Shown here one piece after another: positions 1 through 10,420 of a stretch of 64,000 nt of DNA (within the stretch, counting starts at the first letter, position 1; every line of letters begins with the position of its first letter). The stretch is from Gracilariopsis chorda. Its lineage: Eukaryota > Rhodophyta > Florideophyceae > Gracilariales > Gracilariaceae. The notes beneath the pieces were generated by a model, which saw nothing but the letters and a program-made list of their open reading frames with translations, made no database searches and was not told the origin of the DNA. Position numbers and translations under genes: made by a program. The stretch is from assembly GCA_003194525.1 (NCBI GenBank), contig NBIV01000027.1:62001-126000 (forward strand). Reading direction: 5' to 3'.

Positions 1-214
1 AGGAGTATGCGAGTACCGACCGTACCGAGAAATCTGCCGACGGTATCGAGGGATCGGAAGGACGGCCTGATCGCTTCGTAACCTACCCTTGTAGCGCAGT
101 ACAGTAACAGGAGATGCAGCACACTACACCCTTCATTCCTGCATCAACGCTTTCCTACACCGGGCAACGTGCTATCGTTTCCCTACAGCACTGATGCACT
201 TCCGTGCCCATCTC
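1..214. other. Edge sequence, no gene seen
   Basis: No coding frame that I trust. The stretch lies downstream of the TMEM161-type gene. It contains the 10-mer TACCCTTGTA at 84-93, the reverse complement of a motif that recurs at other intergenic places in the window (see findings). Confidence 0.5.
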
Positions 215-1708
215 TCAGGTGGTGGACGCAGGCCTCAAACGATTTCTCATAATCCGTTCTTGTAGCAGTCGCTTCTCTCGCCTCTTTTCTGAGGAACTTG
301 TAGCAACAGGTAACTTTCCACGGCGATCGCGTCCAGTCGGGTCAATAAAGTCGACAAGGAATTCACTGAGCAAGGAAACAGTTGCGAATGTCGCATAGGA
401 AGCAAGACTCCACCATGCGAGAAATCCACCTATTTCCCGGTAGAAGGTGTCCGTCAAACGGTCGTTATCCAGTAGACCACTCCTGCAGAAGCCCGGTCGG
501 AAACCACCATCGTGCTTCGCAACCAAAGCAAAAATAAGCGGTGAGAGGGCGGGAGCAACGTAGGCCATTGTTATGAGCATAACATAAAATGACGTCCCCA
601 TAACTTGAAAAGAGCAGTTGCGCCCTGCTTCAACCACTCCGTTCACGGACTTCTCCGCCCAGAATCGACGATATGCATCTATAGCGCCGTCAAGATATCC
701 CTGGATTCGAATTCGAGCCATGCCAAAGCGAACAGCAACGCATAACAAGATTCCAATCAAGCGCCATCCACTGTAGAAGTCCTCATCTCGAGGGCTGACG
801 GCCCAGAGGAATGCAGTCCCCAAGGGGACTACATAATCCAATGCTATGCGCATCATGGTAAGCGGGGTCGGTGGTCCTAATGCGTATGGATCATTACGAC
901 GATCCGCCTCGTCCATTCGATACTGAAGATTGAGGTCGTAGTCAATCCGAGAGAAACGGCGTGCCGGGACAGCGGTTGAAGCAGCAATCAAAGCAGCTAC
1001 AACTGTAACTAGTATACGAACAAAGACTGTCATCGAAGTTGCATAGAGCTCCACTTTCTCGGGCTCAAAATCCATAACATCACGCAAAACGATCGTTACT
1101 TCCTCACTGAGCGCCGTGAACGCTTTGTCAAACTTGATGAAATTGCTGAAGTCTCCAGCAGAAACACCGAAGAGCGCTACAATCCATGATGCTCCTGCTA
1201 AAGCAATTACAACTCGTTTTGATGTTAGACTGATTGATATCTTCAACGCTTCGTATACGGCGAAACCAACTGCGAATAAAGCGACGTAAACAGATCGTCT
1301 GTTGGAGAGCAAGCCAGGGAAAAAGCAGCCCATAGTGTCTTCGAAGAGAAAGGCGGCAAGATAGCCACAGACAATGCCGGTGACATGTGCCAGTTCCCGA
1401 TGATGAGGAAATTCAGCTTCTGACGGGAAGAATGCGTGATCGATTTTAGCTCGTCGGACGGGAAGGGCAGTGACTGTTATCTTTGTTGACTTAGATGTTG
1501 ATGATGATTGTCTGCCTTTCTTTTTCCCTGGTTGCAAACCCTTGTTGGTTGCCTCTGCAATAGCAGCAAGATCGTTCTTGTCGGGTTCTATGCAGTACTT
1601 CAACCCAAACAGCAGTGGATGTTCGAAGATGTAGAAATGGGAATGCAGGCGAGTGAGGACAAACATCACACACATTGCGACAACGAGAGCTGGAGAAAGG
1701 ATAGCCAT
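215..1708 (-). CDS. TMEM161-family multi-pass membrane protein
   Basis: A single-exon frame of 497 aa, close to the usual length of TMEM161A/B (about 480-490 aa). An N-terminal hydrophobic segment (residues 1-20) is followed by a basic Lys/Ser stretch (about 60-78), then several further membrane segments. The family-typical landmarks are visible in order: a NFIKFDKAF-like segment, an LDYVVPLGTAFLW segment, and the block around residues 320-390 (LLCVAVRFGMARIRIQGYLD, then FYVMLITMAYVAP). These correspond to the LLCALRLAMMRSHLQAYL and LQYVAPL regions of animal TMEM161. The C-terminus is hydrophilic and basic. TMEM161 proteins are widely conserved in eukaryotes; animal members affect cardiac ion currents, but the molecular activity is not settled and I infer none here. 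The start was chosen because the N-terminus aligns with family N-termini. No TATA box was recognised upstream. Confidence 0.85.
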   Translation of the reverse strand: MAILSPALVVAMCVMFVLTRLHSHFYIFEHPLLFGLKYCIEPDKNDLAAIAEATNKGLQPGKKKGRQSSSTSKSTKITVTALPVRRAKIDHAFFPSEAEFPHHRELAHVTGIVCGYLAAFLFEDTMGCFFPGLLSNRRSVYVALFAVGFAVYEALKISISLTSKRVVIALAGASWIVALFGVSAGDFSNFIKFDKAFTALSEEVTIVLRDVMDFEPEKVELYATSMTVFVRILVTVVAALIAASTAVPARRFSRIDYDLNLQYRMDEADRRNDPYALGPPTPLTMMRIALDYVVPLGTAFLWAVSPRDEDFYSGWRLIGILLCVAVRFGMARIRIQGYLDGAIDAYRRFWAEKSVNGVVEAGRNCSFQVMGTSFYVMLITMAYVAPALSPLIFALVAKHDGGFRPGFCRSGLLDNDRLTDTFYREIGGFLAWWSLASYATFATVSLLSEFLVDFIDPTGRDRRGKLPVATSSSEKRREKRLLQERIMRNRLRPASTT

Positions 1709-3596
1709 GACTGTGGTATGGGGATCCTGTAACTGGAGCGTTTACCGTATTGAAAGGAATGCTCGAAGGTGCTTGGTGGCGTTGAGAAGGTACGCAGTTC
1801 CGATGACGAAAGCGTACTCTTCGTTCTTACGGAACACAAGAGAAAGTTGAAATTCGAGGAGCGCCACGGAGTTGCGCAAAGTGATGCGTTGCAGGCAAGG
1901 TTGAACTTGGCTAAGGGAACGAATATAATGAGTGAGCACCTGCGTATAACTATGCGTCTGACGTGAGATGTTGCGTGTTTCAGTAGTACGTCGAGAGTTT
2001 CCTTGTGGCTCCTAAAGCTCCCAATTGTCAAGGCAAAAGGGAAAAGGAGAGCTTATTGGGCTGGAAAGATATGTGCAAAAGCAGCAAGCTTCTTTCCGTT
2101 ATGACGATGTAGAGCAAGAGCGGCAAGTGTGCCAATGTCACCCACGACCCATCTGATGGACTTGAGATGCAAACGATGACGCTTGTTAGCCAATTGGTTT
2201 GCACGGAAAACATGACGGCGTGCACAGGAATTGGCAGTAAAGGGTTTCCTGTACCCAAGGGTAGTCTACAACGGTACAACGGTAACTGTTGTTCAACAAC
2301 TGCCAACTGTTGTTGTCACAGTTTGACAGTCCAACACTCCCTTTGCCTGTTTCATAAACGCTCCAAAACCGGCAAATGGCGCATGTGGCAGATATGCAGA
2401 GGATCATTCCATCGTGAACTCGATATCGGTCCAATTTGGACGCCGGTGGACGTGGACACCTTTCAGCCAGACGAATCAAAAATACCACGCAGAACGTTCG
2501 TCGCGTGCAAATCGAGATTGACATGTTTCGTTCCTTCTGTCTATCTATGGGAGGGGATGTGGCTCTATCCTTAACCATGCTCGTGAAAAGGTGAGGAGTA
2601 TGCTAAAATGACGTGTTCTCGCAAGACCGGAGCACCCGAAAGGTGTAGGTAGTTTTTGAAAACTAAATCGTGACGATCGCCAAATGTGGACGCCTCTCGG
2701 CACTACCGCTGGTGGAAGGCATCAGTGTTCAGAACAACAGAGGCATTTTCTTTTGTTTTTGGAGGATAGTAGTGTGATGCGAGTGCTGTATCTAGCGCTC
2801 GTGTACCGTATGCTTTCCATCTGTCCACCAGTCTGTACGGAGTTCGCAGGACTGGGAAGAAAGCTTAACAGGGGGTGCTGAGCGGTACCGTTGTACATAA
2901 TACAATCAGTAACGAAGGATCGAACAAGGGTCTGCTGCCGCTTCAGTCATGGGTGAACAGAAACGGTAAACGGGTACGAAGGGTATTAAGAATAAAAGGC
3001 TACCACTGATAGCAAGGTTAGCCGTTTACCGCCGGTCCGCAGTTGCTCCCGTGCGCTCCGTACCTTCTTTGACTCGTATGGCGTTCTCCTGCAATTACAG
3101 CAACAGAACGATAAACCAAAACCGGAGAAGGGACCGGGTCGAGGTATTAGAAGGACAGTTTTACGATCAGACCATTTCGGTCACTGCTTTGAATAGAGTA
3201 AGAATATCGATATCGGTAGTGAGAACGATGTAAGCCTTTTAGCCAGAGTGGCGTAACTTATGTACAAGTTAATAATATGCAGTGCGGAAAACTTGGATTC
3301 GAACGATACACACCTTCCAAAGTGGTATTTCTTGTATAGACATGGGTGTGCCCTGCCACACAACTCTGTTGGACCTACCATTTGTGCACATTAGTTGTGC
3401 GGCAGTGCAATGTGGCCGTCCTTCACCAGCCAGGTTATGGGCAACTATGTTCAAGTGAGAACGCATCCTGATCCGTCTTGGGAAAAAAGAATGCAGCTTC
3501 GACCGTCATCTTGGCATGTATACCAATCGACAATGGGGTGCGCTTGTGGTTATCCTTCGTAGTACAATCTCGCGGTGCTGCCACGGTATGGTTCCC
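1709..3596. other. Intergenic spacer, 1.9 kb
   Basis: Lies between the start of the TMEM161-type gene and the stop of the MscS-type gene, both on the minus strand. Several overlapping frames of 60-150 codons occur on both strands, but none has domain content, a targeting signal or an upstream promoter motif that I recognise, so none is called. It should contain the TMEM161-type promoter and the MscS 3' region. Confidence 0.5.
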
Positions 3597-6482
3597 TCAC
3601 ACTCCGGAAGGACCATTGAGAGAATGGCCCGGCTTGTCTGGACTTGGATGCTCGGCTGTCTTCTGGGAACCATGCGAAGTCGCACTCTTCTCTGCGTGCT
3701 TTGCAATGGGCGGACCCTGCTTCTCATGCCCGTCCGTTGACGTCTTGTTTAAGTCAAACAGGTCACCAGCGATGTCGTCAGAGTCCTTTCTAGGTGGCGC
3801 TCGAGAGATTTTCATTTGCCCGGTTGCTGAATGGCCGTTTCCTCTATGCTCACTCCTCGCGTCTGCGCCTGAGACGCCGCCCGCATCGGACAAATCGCTG
3901 CCGGGACTGTTTCTGGACGTTCTTGTCTGACTCTGCTGTGCAGCAGGAGATCGTGAATCATGCTTTGGCTCAACGGCAGAACCCGTCGTGCCCTCAAAAC
4001 TGTCAGCACGCGGCGGAGCTCGAGATATCTTCATCTGTCCAGTAACTGGCGCGGCTGCCTGTGAGCCCTCATTGCTAGGCGGTGCAGACGACTCGGAGCC
4101 GTCCATGCGTGGCGGTGCGCGAGAAATCTTCATTTGTGCAGGTGCGGCGTGATGCGGGACTCTTGAATCAGCGTTAGCATCGCTAACTACCTTGTCGACA
4201 AGTCCGCCATCTTGACCATCACCCCAAGGGGGCGCTCGGCTGATCTTCATCTGCGCGTTGGTCGTACTGTGGGCTGGCTTCGCTTCTGTTGCAGAGTCCA
4301 CCGCCTGAGAAGAACTCTCCATCGACTCACTCCGAGGCGGTGCGCGGCTGATCTTCATCTGGCCACCCGCAGGATTTGGAGCTTCTGCACCACCAGTTGT
4401 GCCTCCATCGTGGGATGATTCAACTGGCGAAGCGCTTTCCTCGCTTCTTCGCGCAGAGTTTCTCTGAGCAGCTAAGAAGGCGGCAGCCGTTGCGGCTCTG
4501 GCAGCCTCGGAAAGAGCCTTGGTGCTGAGCAGGTCTCGCTCAGAGATGTTCCGCTTTCCGGATTGAGTCTGCTCGCCGACAGGCCTTCCAGTTGGTGGAG
4601 CTACGTGCTGATTGTACCGAGAAGGGTCTATGCCACTCTCAATGGTGTGCATAGTGACCACTGGGTCGGAGGGGTCATATCGGCGTGCGCCAGGCACATC
4701 ATAATTGACAGGTGGCACATTGGAGATCTTCTCAGGTACGGCAATGCCGTCGGCAGGCGAGCCAAATGTGGCCAGGGTCCCGAAAGGTCCGTAGCGGTCG
4801 GTATCAACGCCAGGCCGAACGTCGCGAGTATTAATGGTAGCAAGTTTTGCGCCAGCCGCGCGAACGAGCTCGTGGCACTTGACGAGGACGTCCTGCTGAA
4901 CTCTACGAAAATCGTACAAAAAGACGGACTTGGTATAGCAACTGATCCAGATCTTGACGGAAAACTCGTCGAAAGAATCGAGATAGGCTAGTCGATGCTG
5001 ACGAGGGTCAAGCTCGGGGTGGGACATGAGCATGTTCTCAATCTCAGCAACGATGTTAAGAACGACGGGCATGTCTTCATGACGCAGACGAAGCGTGTGC
5101 AGTATGCGGCGATTGTCCATGCGCGAGCCATTCTCGACGATCAGGGTGGAGAAGCGAGAATTGGGTATGTACAGCGGTCGCTTGTCCCAAGTCCTAACCC
5201 TGGTCAAATACCAGCCAATATCCTCAACAGTGCCGTTAAGTTCACGTTCCTCAATGCTTCGAATCCACTCGCCAACCGAGAAGGGGCGAGTAATGTATAT
5301 CATGAAACCGCCAAAGAAGTTGGAAATGATCTCACGGCCAGCAAAACCAATGGCTATACCTCCAATTCCACCAAACGCTAAGACGGTTTGTATGTTGACA
5401 CCAACAGTGTCCAAGGAAATAAGCACAGAGACGACAAAAACGGCAACAGTGGCAATCCGAGAAGTGGTATCAACCTGAGCCTTGTCCACGCGTTTATCGA
5501 CGGCGAAGCGGGTCTTGATACGGTTGATCCACCTGAGCAGAAACCAGGTAGCGGAAAATATGATACCGAGCTCGCGAAGAGTCATAATGTGCTTGATGAG
5601 ACCCATGGCGGCAAGCGGACGGCTAACGGCTTCTGCGAATGCAGTGCCAACGGTGAAAAGGCTGAGAAATTCGAGAGGACGCTGCATGCACTCGAACACG
5701 CTGGCTTCGTACGGAATGTTGGTATTGAGGCCGCGGGTGGCGTTAAGGCGGTTGTGTATCCAACGCAATGTGCGCGACACGCCTGCGCGCAGCAAGAGCA
5801 GCACGGAGAGTACGAAAGCCACCTCCCAGGCCATGATGACTGTCTCATCGCGCGTGGGCAGACGCAGATTGGCTGCAAAGGGAGCATGCAACAGGGCGCG
5901 CAAAGTGCCGATACGAACGCGGTTGGGAAGGGTGATAGGAGGCGATGAGCTGATTTTGCTGACGGAGTTGTGAGCGGGAGGGGGGGCGTCAGACTTGGTC
6001 TGCACGCGGGGGGTGATGGATGTGGGCAGCACATCCGGCGGCGGGGGGGGCGGAACAATGGGAATTTCGGTACACTGAGAGGGGGATTGGTCGGATTGAG
6101 GGTGAATGGCAGGGTTTGCAGGGTGGGCGCCTTTATACTCAAAGTGGTGACTGGGGGGGGAGGGCGGCTTGGCAGCGGCGCGGCGCACAAGATGCTCCTC
6201 CTCGGCGGCGTGGGGACGCGAGAGCGCGACTGCGACGGGGGCGAGGGCGGGGCGGCGGGAGGGGGTTCTCGGGAGGGTACGCAGCGGGGCGACGGGGTAC
6301 GCGACGAGCGCGAGCATTGCGAAGGCGGGCGCGCGATGCGCGGACATCGCGGGGGCGGCGGAACGAAATGTGCGCGACGCGGAGGCTGCGGCGATGATTG
6401 AGCGGGTCGCGGAGCGAGCAAAGGTGCGCAAGGTCGGGCGCAAGTTGAGAGAGCGCGCGTCGTGGACACGTGGGTGGTGCAC
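3597..6482 (-). CDS. MscS-type mechanosensitive ion channel with long repeat-bearing tail
   Basis: A 961-aa single-exon frame. Residues 1-130 are rich in Ala, Arg, Ser and Pro and look like an organelle transit region; plant plastid-envelope members are MSL2/MSL3, so plastid location is a reasonable inference. Membrane helices follow at about 215-240, 265-290, 295-320 and 340-360. The pore helix is at about 365-395 (GGIGGIAIGFAGREIISNFF), followed by the MscS beta domain with the PFSVGEWI segment and a VEDIGWYLTRVRTWD stretch that match the family well. The C-terminal half (about 600-961) is hydrophilic and low in complexity. It carries five copies of a motif close to QMKISRAPPR (about residues 700-890) plus one degenerate copy. 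The family function is tension-gated ion efflux during osmotic stress. The tail motif is not part of any MscS domain I know. Upstream at 6606-6620 is an inverted TAAGGGT/ACCCTTA pair that could be a promoter element. Confidence 0.9.
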   Translation of the reverse strand: MHHPRVHDARSLNLRPTLRTFARSATRSIIAAASASRTFRSAAPAMSAHRAPAFAMLALVAYPVAPLRTLPRTPSRRPALAPVAVALSRPHAAEEEHLVRRAAAKPPSPPSHHFEYKGAHPANPAIHPQSDQSPSQCTEIPIVPPPPPPDVLPTSITPRVQTKSDAPPPAHNSVSKISSSPPITLPNRVRIGTLRALLHAPFAANLRLPTRDETVIMAWEVAFVLSVLLLLRAGVSRTLRWIHNRLNATRGLNTNIPYEASVFECMQRPLEFLSLFTVGTAFAEAVSRPLAAMGLIKHIMTLRELGIIFSATWFLLRWINRIKTRFAVDKRVDKAQVDTTSRIATVAVFVVSVLISLDTVGVNIQTVLAFGGIGGIAIGFAGREIISNFFGGFMIYITRPFSVGEWIRSIEERELNGTVEDIGWYLTRVRTWDKRPLYIPNSRFSTLIVENGSRMDNRRILHTLRLRHEDMPVVLNIVAEIENMLMSHPELDPRQHRLAYLDSFDEFSVKIWISCYTKSVFLYDFRRVQQDVLVKCHELVRAAGAKLATINTRDVRPGVDTDRYGPFGTLATFGSPADGIAVPEKISNVPPVNYDVPGARRYDPSDPVVTMHTIESGIDPSRYNQHVAPPTGRPVGEQTQSGKRNISERDLLSTKALSEAARAATAAAFLAAQRNSARRSEESASPVESSHDGGTTGGAEAPNPAGGQMKISRAPPRSESMESSSQAVDSATEAKPAHSTTNAQMKISRAPPWGDGQDGGLVDKVVSDANADSRVPHHAAPAQMKISRAPPRMDGSESSAPPSNEGSQAAAPVTGQMKISRAPPRADSFEGTTGSAVEPKHDSRSPAAQQSQTRTSRNSPGSDLSDAGGVSGADARSEHRGNGHSATGQMKISRAPPRKDSDDIAGDLFDLNKTSTDGHEKQGPPIAKHAEKSATSHGSQKTAEHPSPDKPGHSLNGPSGV
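3778..4370 (-). repeat. Five-copy QMKISRAPPR repeat in the MscS tail
   Basis: Within the MscS-type gene the peptide QMKISRAPP (followed by R or W) is encoded at roughly 4327-4370, 4211-4255, 4099-4140, 4000-4041 and 3778-3828. The codons differ between copies while the peptide is kept. A weaker relative (TRTSRNSPGSD) lies near 3890-3940. The unit spacing is about 30-60 aa, with Ser/Asp/Ala/Gly-rich linkers. Confidence 0.85.
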
Positions 6483-6814
6483 GTGTCGCTTCGCGCTGAC
6501 GTGGCCATTGCGTGTCGCTGCTTTTGCGTGTGCGCTGGTGCACGCGGTGAATTTTGGTGTGAGCGGCGAAGCGACTGAGTGCGCTGTACGTCAGCTGCGC
6601 TACGAGGTGGTAAGGGTTACCCTTAGTATATGCTCCTACGATGCGATGTTCGAGAGGGTGGCGGAGGTGGCGGGGGGAGAGGCTTTACATGACTGGCGCC
6701 GTGGGGAAGCGGCGGCGCTATCTGTACAGGGTGCGCGAGGAGGGGTGCTTAGGCCGCCCAACGTCGCGACTCAAAACTGCCAAACAACATTAGTACTACT
6801 CATATAAGACGCCG
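6483..6814. other. Promoter-sized spacer
   Basis: A 332-bp gap between the MscS-type start and the end of the next minus-strand frame. Apart from the small inverted element at 6606-6620, I see no gene in it. Confidence 0.5.
6606..6620. promoter_or_regulatory. Inverted TAAGGGT-T-ACCCTTA element upstream of the MscS gene
   Basis: Seven-base perfect arms around a single T, 124 bp upstream of the MscS-type start codon on the minus strand. The position fits a promoter-proximal dimeric protein-binding site, but that is inference from symmetry alone. Confidence 0.25.
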
Positions 6815-7474
6815 TTAACACATGAGCGCGGATAGGTCCAACGTGGACGGCGAATCGGCCAGCACAATGGAGCAGCCATCGTCACTTGCGGCAGGTGAAG
6901 TGGCGGCCATTGCAAACTCCCAGCCGTCGTCAGTGCGGCAACAAACAGGTTCTCGCACTCCGTAGATGCGCATCTTTCGCTGCGTGCTGTGCGGGATGGC
7001 GATTCCGAACGCATCCACCATGTGCGCGCGTGCGTGCAGTGACAGTTGGTTCTTGTCGGGCACGTTTTCGGATGCGCAGCGTTGGCGATGCGCGGGTGGG
7101 TGCGGTGCGGGCGTTGGGAGCGTTGTGTTGGGGGGGGATAGTGCTAGCGGGTCGGGGCTTAGACTGGCGTCTAGCGAGGTTGCCATTGCACCCAGCTTCA
7201 TGTCTAGCACGGAGCGCATGCGGCGCACTTGGCCTGTGGCGCAGCCTAGCACGGCGGGTTCGCGCGGGAGGTGTGGCGCGGAATGCAAAGCGTGCACGGA
7301 GGTGACATGGGTGGCGGGTTGGACGACGGCGGGGGCAGAGGAGGGTGTGACGCTTTCGGAGGAAGGCGGCGTGCTCGAGGAACGACAAGCGGGGAGCGAC
7401 ACGATGGGAATGGGCAAAGCGTAGTTGGAGGGGTCAGCAAGCGGTTTAACAAACGGATGTTCGGAGGGAAGCAT
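6815..7474 (-). CDS. Hypothetical Pro/Ser/Ala-rich protein
   Basis: A 219-codon frame with no domain I recognise. The N-terminal third is rich in Pro and Ser with a regular-looking beginning (MLPSEHPFVKPLADPSNYAL). The middle contains CATGQVRRMRSVLDMKLG and the end has CCRTDDGWEF. The frame stays open for 34 codons upstream of the chosen ATG without another Met, until it meets a stop in the loop of a perfect hairpin at 7551-7603. The true start could therefore lie upstream through an intron. Composition resembles a disordered nuclear or regulatory protein, but nothing specific can be claimed. In this GC-rich stretch the opposite strand is also open, so the frame may be fortuitous. Confidence 0.35.
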   Translation of the reverse strand: MLPSEHPFVKPLADPSNYALPIPIVSLPACRSSSTPPSSESVTPSSAPAVVQPATHVTSVHALHSAPHLPREPAVLGCATGQVRRMRSVLDMKLGAMATSLDASLSPDPLALSPPNTTLPTPAPHPPAHRQRCASENVPDKNQLSLHARAHMVDAFGIAIPHSTQRKMRIYGVREPVCCRTDDGWEFAMAATSPAASDDGCSIVLADSPSTLDLSALMC

Positions 7475-7550
7475 GACGAAATATTGCGGAGTTGGGCGTG
7501 TGGTTGAAGAGCAGGAAGGGGGCGATGGAGGGTGAAGAGTGGTAGCGACG

Positions 7551-7603
7551 GTGTGGCGGCTTCCTTCGGCTACATATTATGTAGCCGAAGGAAGCCGCCA
7601 CAC
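7551..7603. repeat. Perfect 25-bp hairpin, 3-nt ATT loop
   Basis: The left arm at 7551-7575 and right arm at 7579-7603 are exact reverse complements, separated by ATT (7576-7578). It lies about 75 bp upstream of the hypothetical minus-strand frame. It could be a 5'UTR hairpin, a cruciform or the scar of a template-switch event. Confidence 0.95.
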
Positions 7604-8742
7604 AGTAGTACATAAGCGCTTTGGTGTGACGGCGTGTGCGCGCAGAAGCAGCTCAGTTGTGGGACGCAGCGCGCGCAGGACACGCGCGCGCAGCTGCGCC
7701 ATCGTCCGGCCAATGACGATTGGGCATACGCCGAAAGCGCCTTCGTAGCGCGTTGCCGTGCGTGCGACGCGCTCGTTAAGTTACAAGTGAAGTCATACAT
7801 TTGTGCCGCGCTCCACGCCGACCACAACTGCTGCCGCCGCTGCACTACTAAAGTTACTGTGGCCACCGCCCCGCCCCTTGCCACCTGCTCGTTCGCTCGT
7901 CTGTAATCTCCGCCCCCATTCGTTCTTTTCCCGACGCCAACTGCGCTTGCGCACCATCGCCCCGCGCCTTTGCCTCGTCCACGCATTCTTTCGCTGTGCT
8001 TCGCGTCGCAGCCCGTCCTCCAGCCCCGACTGGCGCAACGAACGCTCAGCTCGACCGCACTTGTTTTTGCGCACGTCTGCAAAACGGCACCGTTGTGTGC
8101 CTGCACCAACGTACGCTGTAACTTTTGTATCTTTAAACAAACCAACGCTCACTGCTCCACATCCCTTTCGCCGGCTGCACTCGCGCGCTGCACATGACAA
8201 AATGTCTGCGTCTGTCCGACACATGCCGCACTTGTGCGCTGCTTGATGACATGCGCAAATCGCTTTCCCGCAATACACACTTTGTTGCAGCTGCATTTGT
8301 ACCTCTTGCCATTTGCCAACGAGCACACTCAAGTACTTAATCGCTGCGCAGTGTGCTCCTTGACCAAGCGCGTGCGCCTTTCTGCCAGAGCACGTCGCTT
8401 GGTGCGAACGCGCTACCGTGCGAAAACAGCAAAAAGCGATATGCTGTTCACAATTGCGTTTCGCTCACTAGGCCACAAGTCCGGTGTGAACCATGGCAGT
8501 AACCCCTATGACAACGCACATATACGCCACAACAACCAAACGAAACACAACACAAGCCGCCACTGCCTTGTGTGAACTGTGTATCAATGTGAGAAGCGGC
8601 GCCACTTTTCTGTTTACAGCGCTGCAAAAACTTTACCGCTGGCAGCATGGCACCCACGGCTCGTTCCCCGAGCCTCCAACTCCGCTACTGGTGCTGCACA
8701 CGCTGTTCCGGCGCGTACAACGTCACGGTTTAGCGTTCACGG

Positions 8743-8764
8743 GAGAGAGAGAGAGAGAGAGAGA
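8743..8764. repeat. (GA)11 microsatellite
   Basis: Uninterrupted GA dinucleotide tract. Confidence 0.95.
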
Positions 8765-9989
8765 TTCACGGAGAAAGCACATCTTGCACAGCTCGCACAG
8801 CTCTCATTTCCTCAAACGTGCCGGATTGCGCGAGCTCATGCAATTGCGCACAGATACTCCGCCAGCGCTGTACCGCACTACATCCATACCAGCCACGGAC
8901 AAGCAGTTATCGTATTGCTGACGGCGCGCTTGTTCACCAAATAAATTCACAGCTCGATGCCCATACCCGTGCAGGGGGTGAAGCCGGTGCGCTCAACGAT
9001 GCATTTGCGCGCGCGTCTATGCGCCGTTGTGGGTGGAGGGGAAGGGGGGTGAACAGCTTGCCCTAGATCAGTTTTGCGTTCCACCCTCAGAGCGCACATC
9101 GCAAGCGCGCACTGCTTCCTCGTTTGCTTCTCGATGCATGCATGCCTTTACCCCCCCGCCCAGAGAGCAGCTTCTTCAGCTGCCACAAACCGCCTTCGCG
9201 ACACAAACGTGCCGTCGCGGCGAGTTCACAACAAACTATGCGTCAAGTCCTAACGTGCAACAACCCATGATTTTTCAACCTAACTTGCCCACTCATACGC
9301 TTATCGCGTGCCAAAATCCTACACCTACCACCCGCTCACTTCACCATCAGCATATGATATGAAGCTCGTGTCTCACTTGCGAGACACTTTGTTGCAAATA
9401 ATACACACCCAACTAGCTGCACTTTTATTTCTGCATTCGCTAATCAACCAACATTCGCTCCAACACCCACCACATTACGCTTGCTTCACCATTTGGTGCT
9501 ATGGAATAACATTGATTTCAGCCATTCTCAACAATCTGCCAACACGACGTCAACTCTAGCATCAGCGCCATCGTCGATCATCTGCCTCTCTTGGGAAAGA
9601 ACCATCATGTTGCGTTCTAGTCATCAACGCTTGCGAGGCTCAATGCTCTCAGTCACTATTCTCGCTCTGCAACTTGTTTGTACAACATGCAGCAGCACGC
9701 TCTTCTTTGGCTCTGCTTTGTAGTCGAAGAAGAAAAAAAAAAAAAAAATGTTCATATCTTACAGATATGAAAGGTATCGTACAGTAGCCCAGCCCGTCTG
9801 CAGATATGGGCAACATCTTAGCTCTCGAAAAGCGCCGTGAGAGTAGCTGTGCAATTACGCTTCCACATCGTTAGCCACATTGATAGAGAGAGCTTCCACC
9901 AACTTAAGCACGCCGCACTCAGAAGCAGGAGAAGGACAAGTGGAACATGTACAACACAGCGTACGGAAGAGAGAACTGCCACGCACGAC

Positions 9990-10009
9990 GGGTCGGTCGG
10001 TCGGTCGGA
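9990..10009. repeat. GGTC tetranucleotide tract
   Basis: About five tandem copies of a GGTC unit. Confidence 0.85.
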
Positions 10010-10380
10010 TGTGCAACATTCACGTACACTTACACCTTCTACAGTCACCTTAATAATGTCCATATCAGTGTCAGTCGGCGGCGCATGTCGAAAGGAGATG
10101 GATGACAATCTCAACATTGGATGCAAAAGGCGCGATTGGCCGCGGGACATGTGGCGCATCATATGCTAACCCCTACCCCGCGTATTTGTTGTCACCAAGA
10201 GCGGATTTGCTGACGACGGCTTTCTGGAGGGGGATTCTGTTCACGTTAAATCGCACCCTCTCCGCCATAATGGAGCTACTTATTCCAGTGCACGCACTTA
10301 CGTAAGCGTTAAAGGCCGGTTGTATTTATTTCGGGGAAAGGGCCCGTGCTTCAATGGACGGCACGGTGCCCAAGAGCGAG

Positions 10381-10420
10381 AGAAAGAGAGAGAAAGAGAG
10401 AGAAAGAGAGAGAAAGAGAG
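10381..10420. repeat. Four tandem copies of AGAAAGAGAG
   Basis: A purine-only 10-bp unit repeated four times without mismatch. Confidence 0.95.

Noticed and set aside
5582-6508. Long minus-strand frame of 308 codons overlapping the 5' end of the MscS gene
   Set aside because: It is a different frame of the same GC-rich, Pro/Ser/Ala-coding DNA; no domain. The MscS frame explains the region.
7570-8332. Minus-strand frames of 180-190 codons and a plus-strand frame of 147 codons
   Set aside because: Mutually overlapping, Cys/Arg-rich without domain or targeting signal, typical of open frames in GC-rich spacer.
8493-8944. Plus-strand frames over the (GA)n tract
   Set aside because: Coding content is produced by the microsatellite (Glu-Arg run); no homologue recognised.
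8000-9000. Search for a CRISPR array or regularly spaced repeats
   Set aside because: No regularly spaced direct repeats with unique spacers; the context is eukaryotic.
9732-9748. A-run after a 3' end-like sequence, possible processed pseudogene or SINE tail
   Set aside because: No recognisable body upstream and no flanking target duplication found.
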